DNA of 44,644 nt. Origin: Acidobacteriaceae bacterium. GTDB lineage: Bacteria > Acidobacteriota > Terriglobia > Terriglobales > Acidobacteriaceae. Within the stretch, counting starts at the first letter, position 1. Each line of letters begins with the position of its first letter. Position numbers and translations under genes: made by a program. The notes under the pieces were generated by a model. The model saw only the letters and a list, made by a program, of their open reading frames with translations. It was not told the DNA's origin and did no database searches. The DNA lies in contig PKVZ01000256.1 of assembly GCA_003131635.1 (NCBI GenBank), positions 1 to 44,644 on the forward strand, given 5' to 3'. Shown here piece by piece: positions 25,786 through 33,816 of the stretch.

Positions 25786-27438
25786 CTAAGCTTGTGCCTG
25801 CGAACTCGACTGCATCACTCCGCGTAGCAGACTGGGAACGTCGATGATCAAACCGACTCGCCCGTCCCCAAGAACCGTTGAACCAGCGATGCCAGGAACC
25901 GCCCGAAATGCTCTGCCCAAGGGCTTCACCACCGTCTGCATGCCACCCAACAACTCATCGACTGCGATCCCGGCATAACGCTCGTTGATCTTGACGACCA
26001 CGATGTTCTCTCTCTTTGGGGCCTCACCGGAGAGGCTGAACGCATGCCGCAAGCGCACGTAGGGAAGAGCGGTTCCGCGCAGACTGAGGATCCCGCTGGC
26101 TTCTGAACAGCGTTGCTCTGCCGGTAATTCCGTACACTCGGTCACATGTTCCAGAGGAACGACAAAAGTTTCGGCGCCGACCCTCACCAAAAAACCTTCA
26201 ATGATGGCCAGCGTTAACGGCAGGCGGATGGTAATGGTGCTCCCTTTGCCGGCCGTACTGGATATCTCCACCGTCCCGCGCAAAGTGTCGATGTTGCGCC
26301 GCACAACATCGAGGCCGACCCCGCGGCCGGAAAGATCGGTGACCGCTTCCGCGGTGGAGAATCCCGCCTGAAAAACAAGATCGTAAATATCCTGCTCACG
26401 AATCTCGTCTTTCGCAGACACCAGCCCAACCCGTCGCGCTTTATCGAGAATCCGCTCGCGATCGAAACCCGCTCCATCGTCTTGCAGCGTCACGATGATG
26501 TTTCCGCCGCTATGTGCGGCCGTAAGCCGGATCACTCCGCAGGGATTCTTGCCTTGACGTTCGCGCACCTCTGGTTTTTCCAGACCATGATCCACTGCAT
26601 TACGCACCAGGTGCAGCAGCGGATCCTTCAATTGCTCGAGCACGGTCGTATCCACTTCAACGTCGCCGCCTACTACTTCAAGGCGCGCCATCTTTCCGTG
26701 GCTCCTGGCGAGGTCCCTCACGGAACGGACTAGCTGGCGAAACAACGGGCCGACTGGAACCATGCGGATACTCATCACTTCGCTCTGCAGATCCATGTAC
26801 AAGCGCTCTGCCTCGCGATGCATCTCCAGCATGGCGCGTCCCTGTTCGGTGCCGAGCTTCTGGATCAGCCGGCGCAATCGGCCTTGCGCAATTACTATTT
26901 CACCGGTCAGGTCCAACATGTGATCGAGTTTTTCGACGTCGGCGCGTAAGGTGCGGTGACCGGGACCGGGCAGCGTATCGGCCTTCGCCGCTGAACCGGA
27001 ATCACCCGCAGATCCGTTGGCGTTAACCGCTCTTTCCGACCGTTTTTTTACCTCGTGCGCAATTTCTCTTCTGAGGTTTTGTTGTCCCGGAGTAAGCTCC
27101 TGATTACCAGTCGACGCCGTCGACACCATAGCGCGGAGCTCATCCACGGCCTTCAGTAGCAGAGAGATCAAATCAGGGCTTGGCAGAGTGTGCTGCTCAC
27201 GAAACACATCCAACAAGTCCTCTACCACGTGGGCAACCCCGGCCAGTTCACTGAGTTGCAACGAAGTAGCATTTCCTTTGATGCTGTGTGCCACGCGGAA
27301 AATATTGTGCACGAGTTCCGGATCGGACGGACTCGATTCCATCTGGACTAATACTCGTTCCATCAGGTCCAGGCCCTCTTCCGACTCGGCGAGGAACGAG
27401 GCCAGAACTGCTTCACGATCAAAGTCCGCTAAATCCAT
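25786..27438 (-). CDS. cheA: Chemotaxis histidine kinase CheA
   Basis: A 550-aa protein when started at the ATG at 27438, which has GAGGGG upstream and conserved sequence directly after it; the open frame reaching 27495 adds unrelated residues. The HPt domain carries H51 in 'RVAHSIKGNA'. A short variable linker replaces a P2 domain. Then come the dimerisation helices, the HATPase with N box 'HLVRNAVDHGLEKPEVR' and G boxes 'DDGAGFD' and 'GRGVGLDVVRRNI', and a C-terminal CheW-like domain. It phosphorylates CheY and CheB. The lack of a P2 domain suggests direct HPt-regulator transfer. Confidence 0.95.
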   Translation of the reverse strand: MDLADFDREAVLASFLAESEEGLDLMERVLVQMESSPSDPELVHNIFRVAHSIKGNATSLQLSELAGVAHVVEDLLDVFREQHTLPSPDLISLLLKAVDELRAMVSTASTGNQELTPGQQNLRREIAHEVKKRSERAVNANGSAGDSGSAAKADTLPGPGHRTLRADVEKLDHMLDLTGEIVIAQGRLRRLIQKLGTEQGRAMLEMHREAERLYMDLQSEVMSIRMVPVGPLFRQLVRSVRDLARSHGKMARLEVVGGDVEVDTTVLEQLKDPLLHLVRNAVDHGLEKPEVRERQGKNPCGVIRLTAAHSGGNIIVTLQDDGAGFDRERILDKARRVGLVSAKDEIREQDIYDLVFQAGFSTAEAVTDLSGRGVGLDVVRRNIDTLRGTVEISSTAGKGSTITIRLPLTLAIIEGFLVRVGAETFVVPLEHVTECTELPAEQRCSEASGILSLRGTALPYVRLRHAFSLSGEAPKRENIVVVKINERYAGIAVDELLGGMQTVVKPLGRAFRAVPGIAGSTVLGDGRVGLIIDVPSLLRGVMQSSSQAQA

Positions 27439-27481
27439 TGTTCCCCTCGTGGTCGTGCCAGTTGCCAGCGACCGGTTTTTA

Positions 27482-28015
27482 CTACACTTGCTCAAAACTC
27501 TTGATGGTCGTCATGCCATCGGCTACCTGAAAAACCAACCGACGGCCATGCTTTCCGGAGACTTCCCTTTCCATCACGGGGATGCCCGCAGCGCGTAGAA
27601 AACTTTCGGCAAGATCGACGTTCCGTGTTCCCACCGACTGCGATAAGTTAACCGCGAAGGCGCTGGACCCGCCGAAAACTTTGGCTTGCAAGTTTCTGAT
27701 CTCGCATCCCAATGCCAGCACTTCGCGCAGAAGTTCGGGATTGGCGATATTTCCGTAGCGCAGCCGGTTAGGCCCTTCCGCCAGCCCCTCAGGCAGGAGA
27801 TAGTGGTTCATTCCACCCGCTTTCTTATGTCGGTCCCAGAGGCAGACGGCGGCACAGGATCCCAGGATGGTCGAGATGACTATCGGATCGCGCGTTGCAA
27901 ATACCTGTCCGGGGTAGAGAAAGTGCCGAGGTTTGTCGGAGTCCGCGGGCTGAAAATTTTTCATGACTTCCGCGGGCAGAACTGCCGGATTGAATTTGGG
28001 GGAATTCTCTCTCAT
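27482..28015 (-). CDS. cheD: Chemoreceptor glutamine deamidase CheD
   Basis: A 177-aa CheD. Catalytic C54 in 'LGSCAAVCLWD' and H71 in 'GMNHYLLP' are 17 residues apart, the same spacing as C27/H44 of Thermotoga CheD. 'VFGGSSAF', 'IGTRN'-like 'VGTRNVDLAE' and 'GRRLVFQVADGMTTI' are also typical. It deamidates receptor glutamines. Its ATG overlaps the stop of the GAF-protein gene, and cheA follows after 43 bp. No cheC is present. Confidence 0.94.
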   Translation of the reverse strand: MRENSPKFNPAVLPAEVMKNFQPADSDKPRHFLYPGQVFATRDPIVISTILGSCAAVCLWDRHKKAGGMNHYLLPEGLAEGPNRLRYGNIANPELLREVLALGCEIRNLQAKVFGGSSAFAVNLSQSVGTRNVDLAESFLRAAGIPVMEREVSGKHGRRLVFQVADGMTTIKSFEQV

Positions 28016-28560
28016 GCTCTCATTCCTGGTCCCTCGGTTCCTCGTGTTGCATGGCCCGTCGGACCAAACAGGGGCTTAGCCGCTTCGTCGGAAAGTAGTT
28101 TGAACAGTTCCAGGTCAGACTTGTCGAAGGCGAGCTTCTGGGGAAGCAGACGCAAGATCGCGAGTATCGCGATGGTTTGGTCCGCAACGCTGATAGGAAC
28201 AAAGGCCTGGGCTTTACCCATTACGCCCAAGCGATCGCGAGCCTCGAACTCAACGTGGCACTCACCTCGCATTAGGCGTTGAAGACCAGCTTTACCCAGG
28301 GCGTGCAGCAGGTCGTACTGCTCCAGATCGATTCCGAAAGACCAGAACACCTGAAACGTCTCTGTTCTCCGGTCAAAGCGAAACAGGCCCATTTCCTCCG
28401 AGCCAAGGAAGTTAGCCACAATTTCGCGCAGACCCTCGATAGCGTCTTCCTGCCCGCTGCTTTCGGCCAGTCTCTTACGAGCCGCTCCCAAGCGCAGATC
28501 GTTCATCGCTTCGGCTGCAGCGGGCTTTGCCCCGGATGCATTGTTCTTGTCGCCGTTCAT
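28012..28560 (-). CDS. GAF-like protein in the chemosensory operon
   Basis: A protein of about 182 aa. The start at 28560 is preferred because AAGGA lies 5 bp before it; the ATG at 28566 would overlap that site. After a polar N-terminus, residues about 40-175 follow a GAF pattern ('DAIEGLREIVANFLGSEEMGLFRFD', 'AQAFVPISVADQTIAILAILRLLPQK'). No kinase or other output domain is attached. It is encoded between cheY and cheD with a 4-bp overlap to cheD, so it may add a ligand-sensing or scaffolding input. That role is inferred from context. Confidence 0.75.
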   Translation of the reverse strand: MNGDKNNASGAKPAAAEAMNDLRLGAARKRLAESSGQEDAIEGLREIVANFLGSEEMGLFRFDRRTETFQVFWSFGIDLEQYDLLHALGKAGLQRLMRGECHVEFEARDRLGVMGKAQAFVPISVADQTIAILAILRLLPQKLAFDKSDLELFKLLSDEAAKPLFGPTGHATRGTEGPGMRA

Positions 28561-28622
28561 GAACATCCTTGTTTTGCAGACTTCTGTTGCACCTGCTTCG
28601 CACGAGCGGACTCTTTGGTGTT

Positions 28623-28994
28623 CTACTCGCCCAGGTAACTCTGTAGCAGAGCTACTAACTCAGCACCGTTAACCGGCTTCGTGATGTAGTCGTTGCAACC
28701 GCTCTGGAATCCCGCTTCCATGTAAGACTCTTCGCCGCGAGTGGTGACCAGAACAATGGGAATCTCGCGCGTGCTGGCTTGCTGGCGCATCATCTTGCAG
28801 GCCTCAAATCCATTCATGCGGGGCATGACTACATCCATCAAAATCAAATCAGGATGCTCTTGTTGCGCCTTCTCGACCGCTTCCTGCCCGTCATTCGCCG
28901 TGACACACTGGTAGGTCGTGCGCCGCTCCAAAATCTCACGCTCCATCATCAAGGCAGTCCTGGAATCGTCAACCACGAGTATTTTCTTAGACAT
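28623..28994 (-). CDS. cheY: CheY-like response regulator
   Basis: A stand-alone receiver of 123 aa with D9/D10, phospho-accepting D54 ('ILMDVVMPRMNG'), T84/T85 and K106 ('YITKPV'). GAGGAG lies upstream of the ATG. It is the first gene of the che operon. It has PilG/CheY-type features and no DNA-binding domain. With no flagellar genes in view, the output could be flagella encoded elsewhere, type IV pili or another process. Confidence 0.94.
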   Translation of the reverse strand: MSKKILVVDDSRTALMMEREILERRTTYQCVTANDGQEAVEKAQQEHPDLILMDVVMPRMNGFEACKMMRQQASTREIPIVLVTTRGEESYMEAGFQSGCNDYITKPVNGAELVALLQSYLGE

Positions 28995-29286
28995 TCTTCT
29001 CCTCGCACCCTGATGCCGATTTCGTAACAGCCGCTACCCGCAGCGTGGAATTTTTTGAGACAGCTTACTGGCGCCCAGCTCGAGCATTCCTCCGGTTCGC
29101 AGCGTCAGCCGCATTCCGCGCTTGCGCAAACCCATTAATGGCCGGTATTTTTCGTCTGAATCGCACCGTGGCGCCAGATCGGAACGCGTCCGCGCAATAC
29201 TTGGCCCAATGACTGCTGCCATCCAACCAACATTAGTAATGTCTAACACAGGGAAACGCCGCTCAGTAGTTACGCGGGTAACGACG
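28995..29286 (-). other. Gene-free region upstream of the che operon
   Basis: It presumably holds the che promoter, but I cannot point to convincing -35/-10 boxes. A 100-codon open frame on the minus strand (29034-29336) has no ribosome site or recognisable product and runs through the pirin terminator, so it is not called a gene. Confidence 0.4.
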
Positions 29287-29322
29287 AAAAGGAGGACGAT
29301 GGCTCCCGCCAGCGTCCTCCTT
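29287..29322 (-). terminator. Intrinsic terminator after the pirin gene
   Basis: A 10-bp perfect stem AAGGAGGACG / CGTCCTCCTT (29289-29298 and 29313-29322) with a 14-nt loop. On the minus strand it is followed by a short T-run. It lies about 48 bp beyond the pirin stop. Confidence 0.65.
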
Positions 29323-29369
29323 CCGTTCCATACCAATTTGCAACGCTCACCAAAGATGGTGAACTGCGG

Positions 29370-30275
29370 TCAACCGTGCTTGATGAAAGTTCCATCCCGC
29401 AACTCAGCGACCGCCCGCTGAAGTTGCTCCTGCGTATTCATCACGATCGGCCCATACCATGCGACCGGTTCCTCGATCGGCTTGCCCGACACCAACAGGA
29501 AGCGGATGCCCTGGTCGCCGGCTTGCACCACGATCTCGTCGCCGCGGTCAAAGAGCACCAGCGAGTGATTGCCCACGTCGTAGACGGGCGGCGCGTCCGG
29601 TTTCGCGACCTGCTCGGTCAGAACCGCACGGGGATGTGAAGAGTCGCGGAAGGTGCCAGAGCCCGCGAACACATAAGCAAATGCGTTGCGCGTAGTCTCG
29701 ACTTTGAGCCGCTTTTTCTGGCCCGGGGCAACCGAGATATCGAGATAGTTCGGATCGGCGGCCACCCCCTCCACCGGCCCTTTTTTGCCCCAGAACTCGC
29801 CGCAGATGATGCGGACGTGGGTACCGTCGTCGTCGGTGACCTCGGGGATCGCGCTGGCAGGAATATCCTGATAGCGCGGATCGGTCATCTTCAGCGCTGA
29901 CGGCAGGTTGGCCCACAGCTGGAAACCATGCATTCGGCCGTGCCGATCGCCCTTGGGCATTTCCTGGTGGAGGATGCCGCTGCCGGCAGTCATCCATTGC
30001 ACGTCGCCGGCGGTCATTTTGCCCTTGTTGCCGAGACTGTCGCCGTGCTCAACCGACCCGGCGAGCACGTAGGTAATCGTTTCGATCCCGCGGTGCGGAT
30101 GCCAGGGAAAACCCGCTTTGTAATCCGCTGGATTCTCGTTGCGGAAATCGTCCAGCAGCAGGAAAGGATCGAACTCCTTGGTTTTGCCGAAGCCAAAGGC
30201 GCGTTGCAGCTTTACGCCAGCGCCCTCGATTGTGGGCTGCGTTTGAATAATCTGTTTCACTGGTCTAAGTGACAT
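29370..30275 (-). CDS. Pirin family protein
   Basis: A 301-aa bicupin. The N-terminal metal site is visible: 'PWHPHRGIETITYVLAGSVEHGD' followed by 'HQEM', giving the His/His/His/Glu set of pirins. 'QLWANLPSALKMTDPRYQDI' is also characteristic. Pirins include quercetinases and regulators of metabolism. AGAGGA lies upstream of the ATG. It follows yceI on the same strand in what looks like a MarR-controlled unit. Confidence 0.94.
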   Translation of the reverse strand: MSLRPVKQIIQTQPTIEGAGVKLQRAFGFGKTKEFDPFLLLDDFRNENPADYKAGFPWHPHRGIETITYVLAGSVEHGDSLGNKGKMTAGDVQWMTAGSGILHQEMPKGDRHGRMHGFQLWANLPSALKMTDPRYQDIPASAIPEVTDDDGTHVRIICGEFWGKKGPVEGVAADPNYLDISVAPGQKKRLKVETTRNAFAYVFAGSGTFRDSSHPRAVLTEQVAKPDAPPVYDVGNHSLVLFDRGDEIVVQAGDQGIRFLLVSGKPIEEPVAWYGPIVMNTQEQLQRAVAELRDGTFIKHG

Positions 30276-30338
30276 AAAATTCCTCTTCTACCGTCAGCAA
30301 GCTCTTGGCTTGAACGTGTACATGACGGTTTGAATAAT

Positions 30339-30902
30339 TCAAGCTTTCACAAACTGCACGTCGAGTGTGATCGTTACTTCTTCGCCGACGAGAATGCCGC
30401 CGGTTTCGAGCGCAGAGTTCCAAGTCAGGCCAAAGTCTTTGCGATTGATTTTTGTCGTCGCCGACACCGCCACTCGCGTGTTACCCCAGGGATCCTTCGC
30501 AGGTGGAGTCGGGCCTTCAACCGAGAAGATGACCTGGCGCGTGACACCGTGAATTGTCAAGTCGCCCTCCACAGACAGTTCTCCGTCCCGCACGAGGTTG
30601 ATGCGCGTAGATTTAAAGGACAGAGTAGGAAACTTCTCAACGTCGAAGAAATCGGCGCTCTTGAGGTGCGCGTCGCGCTGGGCGTCGCGCGTTTCAATTG
30701 ACCCCGCTTCGATCTCGGCTTCGACGCGAGACTTTCTCAAGTCGGATTGGTCTAGAGTCAACACTCCCTTGACCTTGGCGAAGTGCCCCTTCACATTGGA
30801 AATCATCATATGCTTGACCTTGAACTCGGCCCCGGAGTGAGCCGGGTCGATGTTCCAGGTGGTGGTAGCGCTGTTGGTTTGCGGTGTGGTCAGTGTGCTC
30901 AT
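30339..30902 (-). CDS. YceI family protein
   Basis: A 187-aa lipocalin-like protein: 'WNIDPAHSGAEFKVKHMMISNVKGHF', 'TRDAQRDAHLKSADFFDVEKFPTLSFKST' and 'GDLTIHGVTRQVIF' are the family blocks. YceI proteins bind isoprenoid lipids. No signal peptide is seen, so this one is probably cytoplasmic. AAAGGA precedes the ATG. It lies between marR and the pirin gene, with an operator-like palindrome upstream. Confidence 0.95.
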   Translation of the reverse strand: MSTLTTPQTNSATTTWNIDPAHSGAEFKVKHMMISNVKGHFAKVKGVLTLDQSDLRKSRVEAEIEAGSIETRDAQRDAHLKSADFFDVEKFPTLSFKSTRINLVRDGELSVEGDLTIHGVTRQVIFSVEGPTPPAKDPWGNTRVAVSATTKINRKDFGLTWNSALETGGILVGEEVTITLDVQFVKA

Positions 30903-30936
30903 GGTGTTTTGTCCTTTCAGCTTAGGTTAGATGCGT

Positions 30937-30957
30937 GGCAACGATATTCGTTGCAAC
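30937..30957. promoter_or_regulatory. Candidate MarR operator upstream of yceI
   Basis: The palindrome GCAACG-ATATT-CGTTGC (30938-30954) lies 35 bp before the yceI ATG. Its 21-bp context (30937-30957) matches 31445-31465 in the marR promoter at 15 of 21 positions, and all six differences are transitions. This supports one regulator binding both sites. Confidence 0.7.
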
Positions 30958-30976
30958 AGGTATATTGGCCAGTGAA

Positions 30977-31441
30977 TCAACTCACTTCGGCACGGGCGGC
31001 ATGCAGCAGTTCAGTCAGTTCCCCAAGCCGCTCCCGTCCCAAGTGACCCAGTTGCCTACGATGGGCGGCCTGCACCGGTTCATCGAGCCGGGCCAGCAGT
31101 TTGAGTCCCTCCGGCGCGATCCGGGTCATCACCATTCGCCGGTCCTTGGTTTCGCGGCAGCGTGAGATCAGGCCGCGCTTTTCCAGGCGGTCAAGAAGCC
31201 GGGTAATGTCGGGGTCGCGCGTGATCATGCGGCTGGCAATTTCGCCGCAGGGAAGGCCTGCGGGCGCCCCGCGGAGGATGCGCAGCACGTTGTACTGCGT
31301 TGAAGAGAGATCTTCGGTCTTGAGAACCTCAACCAGTCCCCGGGAAAGCATGTCCGTGGCGCGCAGCAGATCAAGAAAAGCAGTCTCCTCGGGGCAAGCC
31401 GCCGACCGTCGCTGCCTTTCCACCCGAAGCGCTTTCTTCAT
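30977..31441 (-). CDS. MarR family transcriptional regulator
   Basis: A 154-aa winged-helix repressor. 'LSSTQYNVLRILRGAPAG' and 'EIASRMITRDPDITRLLDRLEKRG' form the HTH, and 'RETKDRRMVMTRI' is the wing. C16 lies near the N-terminus, but alignment to the redox Cys of OhrR is uncertain. The ATG at 31441 directly follows a strong promoter embedded in a palindrome, so the mRNA is probably leaderless. The reading frame is also open upstream into the oxidoreductase pseudogene; the promoter and family alignment argue for the separate start given here. Confidence 0.88.
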   Translation of the reverse strand: MKKALRVERQRRSAACPEETAFLDLLRATDMLSRGLVEVLKTEDLSSTQYNVLRILRGAPAGLPCGEIASRMITRDPDITRLLDRLEKRGLISRCRETKDRRMVMTRIAPEGLKLLARLDEPVQAAHRRQLGHLGRERLGELTELLHAARAEVS

Positions 31442-33043
31442 GCCGACAATAGTATTCGTTATAACGACTATTGTCAAGACGAACGTTTCAGCCCGCTCCC
31501 CGACGCAGGTGACATTATCTGGACCATGACTGGAATTTAACTGGCTTAACACGCTGTCCGCTGCATAGACACCTCTGTATTGCGCCTCCTCGAAAATGGA
31601 GAATCCGCTCAAATCCGAATTGGCGAATAGAATTCGCCCGCGCCTCTTGGCAAGATTGCGGCGTTCGGCGGAAAAGATGGCGTCAACCTTGGGTCGGGCC
31701 ATGGCGTGTCCCAGTCGCATAATGTCGACACGCGATACGCATTTGCGGATATCACGATGCACGCGCTCGAGGTCGTGAAGAATCGCTTCCTTCCAGTAGT
31801 TCCAATCCTTGTTCAACAGCAACTGCCGATTCTCCGATGGCAATCCATCGGCCAAAGCCCAGTAACAAGTCCACACAGTCCGGTCCACGTGTGAGCGGAG
31901 ACTCTGATGAGTCGCATCCACGTAGCCGAGTGTCGGTGAGTCCATAAATACGTTATCCCAGCTTGGATCGGTACCATAGGAGTCGGGGAGACGTTCGAGT
32001 GTGAGATTGGCAGTCAGCCACGGCGAATACTCGAAATCGTGCAGCGGAGCCATACCCTCCATCAAGTACGGTGCCAGGAATGTGGGTGCGGCAAAGATTA
32101 CAAATTCTGCCTGATATTCCGTGTCTCCGGCCAGAACGCTGAAGGCCGTTCCCCGCTGGGAGATTTTGCGCACCATTCGATTGGTGCTTACGAAGCTTCC
32201 GACCCGCTCAAGTAATCGGCGGACGATCCAGCCGTTTCCTTCGGGCCAGGTTAGCGGCCCCTTTTCTTCCGGCCCACGAGACGCAAAATACTAGATTCCA
32301 GCCCATGCGGACGTGTTGCTGCTAGTTGCGCCATAATCGTCGCGGCAACAGTAATTCATGTACCAGTTCACGATGCGAGAATCCATCCGCTGCGACCGGA
32401 GCCAGTCCGCAAAGGAGAGCTGATCGAGGTCGGCTGTGGTATTGGACAACCCTATCTCCATGGGCACGGTGAACTTGCCAGTGGCGCGGAAGCCATGAAT
32501 AAGATCTTCCAGTCTTTGGAACTGATCGCGGTCGGCTGCCGTCAACCCGATGGCCGGCTCAATTCCTTCTTGCCATCTTCCATACAGAAACAAACGTTCT
32601 TGCGGAGTGAAGCAGAGATAGCGTTCTTCCCATTGCCCGTTCTTGAGTACACCGAGGTCCTCAAACAACTCGCGGACATGGATAGCTTTCGGTCCGGGCA
32701 CTGGAACATAATGCGCGGCCCATGGATAGGCCGTGATTTCGTTTTCACCCCAGCGTGAGTTTCCGCCGGGTTGCTCGTTCATCTCAAGAAGAACAAAGTC
32801 GGTGAAACCTTTTTTGTGAAGTCGCCATGCGGCACTCAGGCCCGCCATTCCACCACCTACAATCACGACGGCGTGTTTCACAACGTGCGTAGGTTGAGGA
32901 AAGCGGGCCCGATCGCGGAGTCGATGACCCGTCTGGAATGAATCGTTCACGAACGAACCAGCGATGGGCCGGTCTCCTTTGATCGACAGACCAACCAGGG
33001 CCGCGCTTGCCGATTGCAGGAATTCGCGGCGTGAAGTCTTCAA
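31442..33043 (-). pseudogene. Tat-exported FAD-dependent oxidoreductase (amine-oxidase-like), broken by TAG
   Basis: The frame starts at TTG 33043 and opens with a twin-arginine signal 'TSRREFLQSASAALVGLS'. The FAD motif 'VVIVGGGMAGLSAAWRLHKKG' follows, and a C-terminal flavin segment 'GRILFANSDLSGFSIFEEAQYRGVYAADSVL' lies far downstream. The two halves (33043-32294 and 32290 onward) are in the same frame, separated only by an amber codon at 32291-32293, in 'AWAGI-stop-YFASRGPEEKG'. Homology should end near 31538, but no stop occurs there, so the frame runs on into marR. It follows the DUF4178 gene with a TTGA overlap. Polyamine oxidation would fit the neighbouring speD but is inference. Confidence 0.8.
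31445..31477 (-). promoter_or_regulatory. marR promoter and operator; leaderless start
   Basis: On the minus strand TTGACA (31472-31477), a 17-bp spacer and TACTAT (31449-31454) form a near-consensus promoter with only 7 bp between the -10 and the ATG, so transcription should begin at or next to the start codon. The same DNA is a 31-bp inverted repeat (GACAATAGT at 31445-31453, ACTATTGTC at 31467-31475) with an inner CGTTATAACG. Autorepression is the likely use. Confidence 0.8.
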
Positions 33044-33816
33044 TGACTGATATGCTTCCAGTCCTGGTCGTAGGCGCGAACCAATACCTGATCGTTCAGC
33101 CGGTTCGGAGGCATCGGCAGCGGAGCCATGTCCGGTGGGAACTGAAACAGCGCGGCTAAGCCATCGACGTTCACAAGGGCCGCTTGCGCTCATGACCACC
33201 CTTCGAAGCTTCGCAAATTCTTGAGCTTTAAAAAATCAAAGTCCACCGATTCGCCTAAATACAGAGCCGGGGCCTCGTCACTGTAGTCGAGCGTTGCGAA
33301 TTTTACATTCGGTGACATCAAGTCCACGAAAACGACATCCTGCTTATCCCAGTATTGGAAAGGCAATTCTCCGTCAACCCCGCTGTAGTGCGCCTTCGTG
33401 ATCGTGGTAACGGTGTAAGGCTCGTTGTCCCAGGTATAGCGCTGGCCAACTTTGCACTCAACCGGCAACTTCCGCCCCGGTGCTGCGAAGGTTACGACGT
33501 AGTCATCCTGCGCGTCCGAGAGCCATGCGCTCGCGTTGTTCAGTACTAAGTGCCATTCGTTCCAAGTTCCTTGATCGTATTCATAAATAATTCATCCAAC
33601 CGCCACAAAAGCCTGGCGGTTATAAATACTCTCCGTGCCAATCTGAATGGGAGAGCTGTTCGGAGGCAGATCTGCAACCTGGCCTACTTTCTTTAGGTCG
33701 ATATCAGTTCGGACAAGGATGGATTTGCAGTATTGGCAAACGGTCTGAACGCTGCTGGACCAGCGGAAGATAATCTTGGCGCCGCAGTTCGGGCAGTTCG
33801 CGGTAGGCTGAGTCAT
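33040..33816 (-). pseudogene. DUF4178 protein with N-terminal zinc ribbon, broken by in-frame TGA
   Basis: One frame from the ATG at 33816 (overlapping the speD stop by 4 bp) encodes a zinc ribbon (C8, C11, C27, C30) and then a DUF4178 domain with 'GTWNEWHLVLNNASAWLSDAQDDYVVTF' and 'YTWDNEPYTVTTI'. A TGA at 33592-33594 interrupts 'FVAVG-stop-IIYEYD'; Arg is expected there, so CGA to TGA is a single transition. A second TGA (33190-33192) follows 'RSFEGWS'. It could be the natural end, but the same frame stays open for 49 more codons ('VNVDGLAALFQFPPDM') and ends at a stop overlapping the next gene's TTG by 4 bp. Confidence 0.78.

Noticed and set aside
29034..29336. A 100-codon minus-strand frame that might be a PilZ-like protein
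   Set aside because: No ribosome site, no matching motif beyond a chance RRFP, and it includes the terminator hairpin of the pirin gene.
33592..33594. Selenocysteine at the internal TGA of the DUF4178 gene
   Set aside because: The position expects Arg, not Cys, and I saw no convincing SECIS-like stem-loop just downstream.
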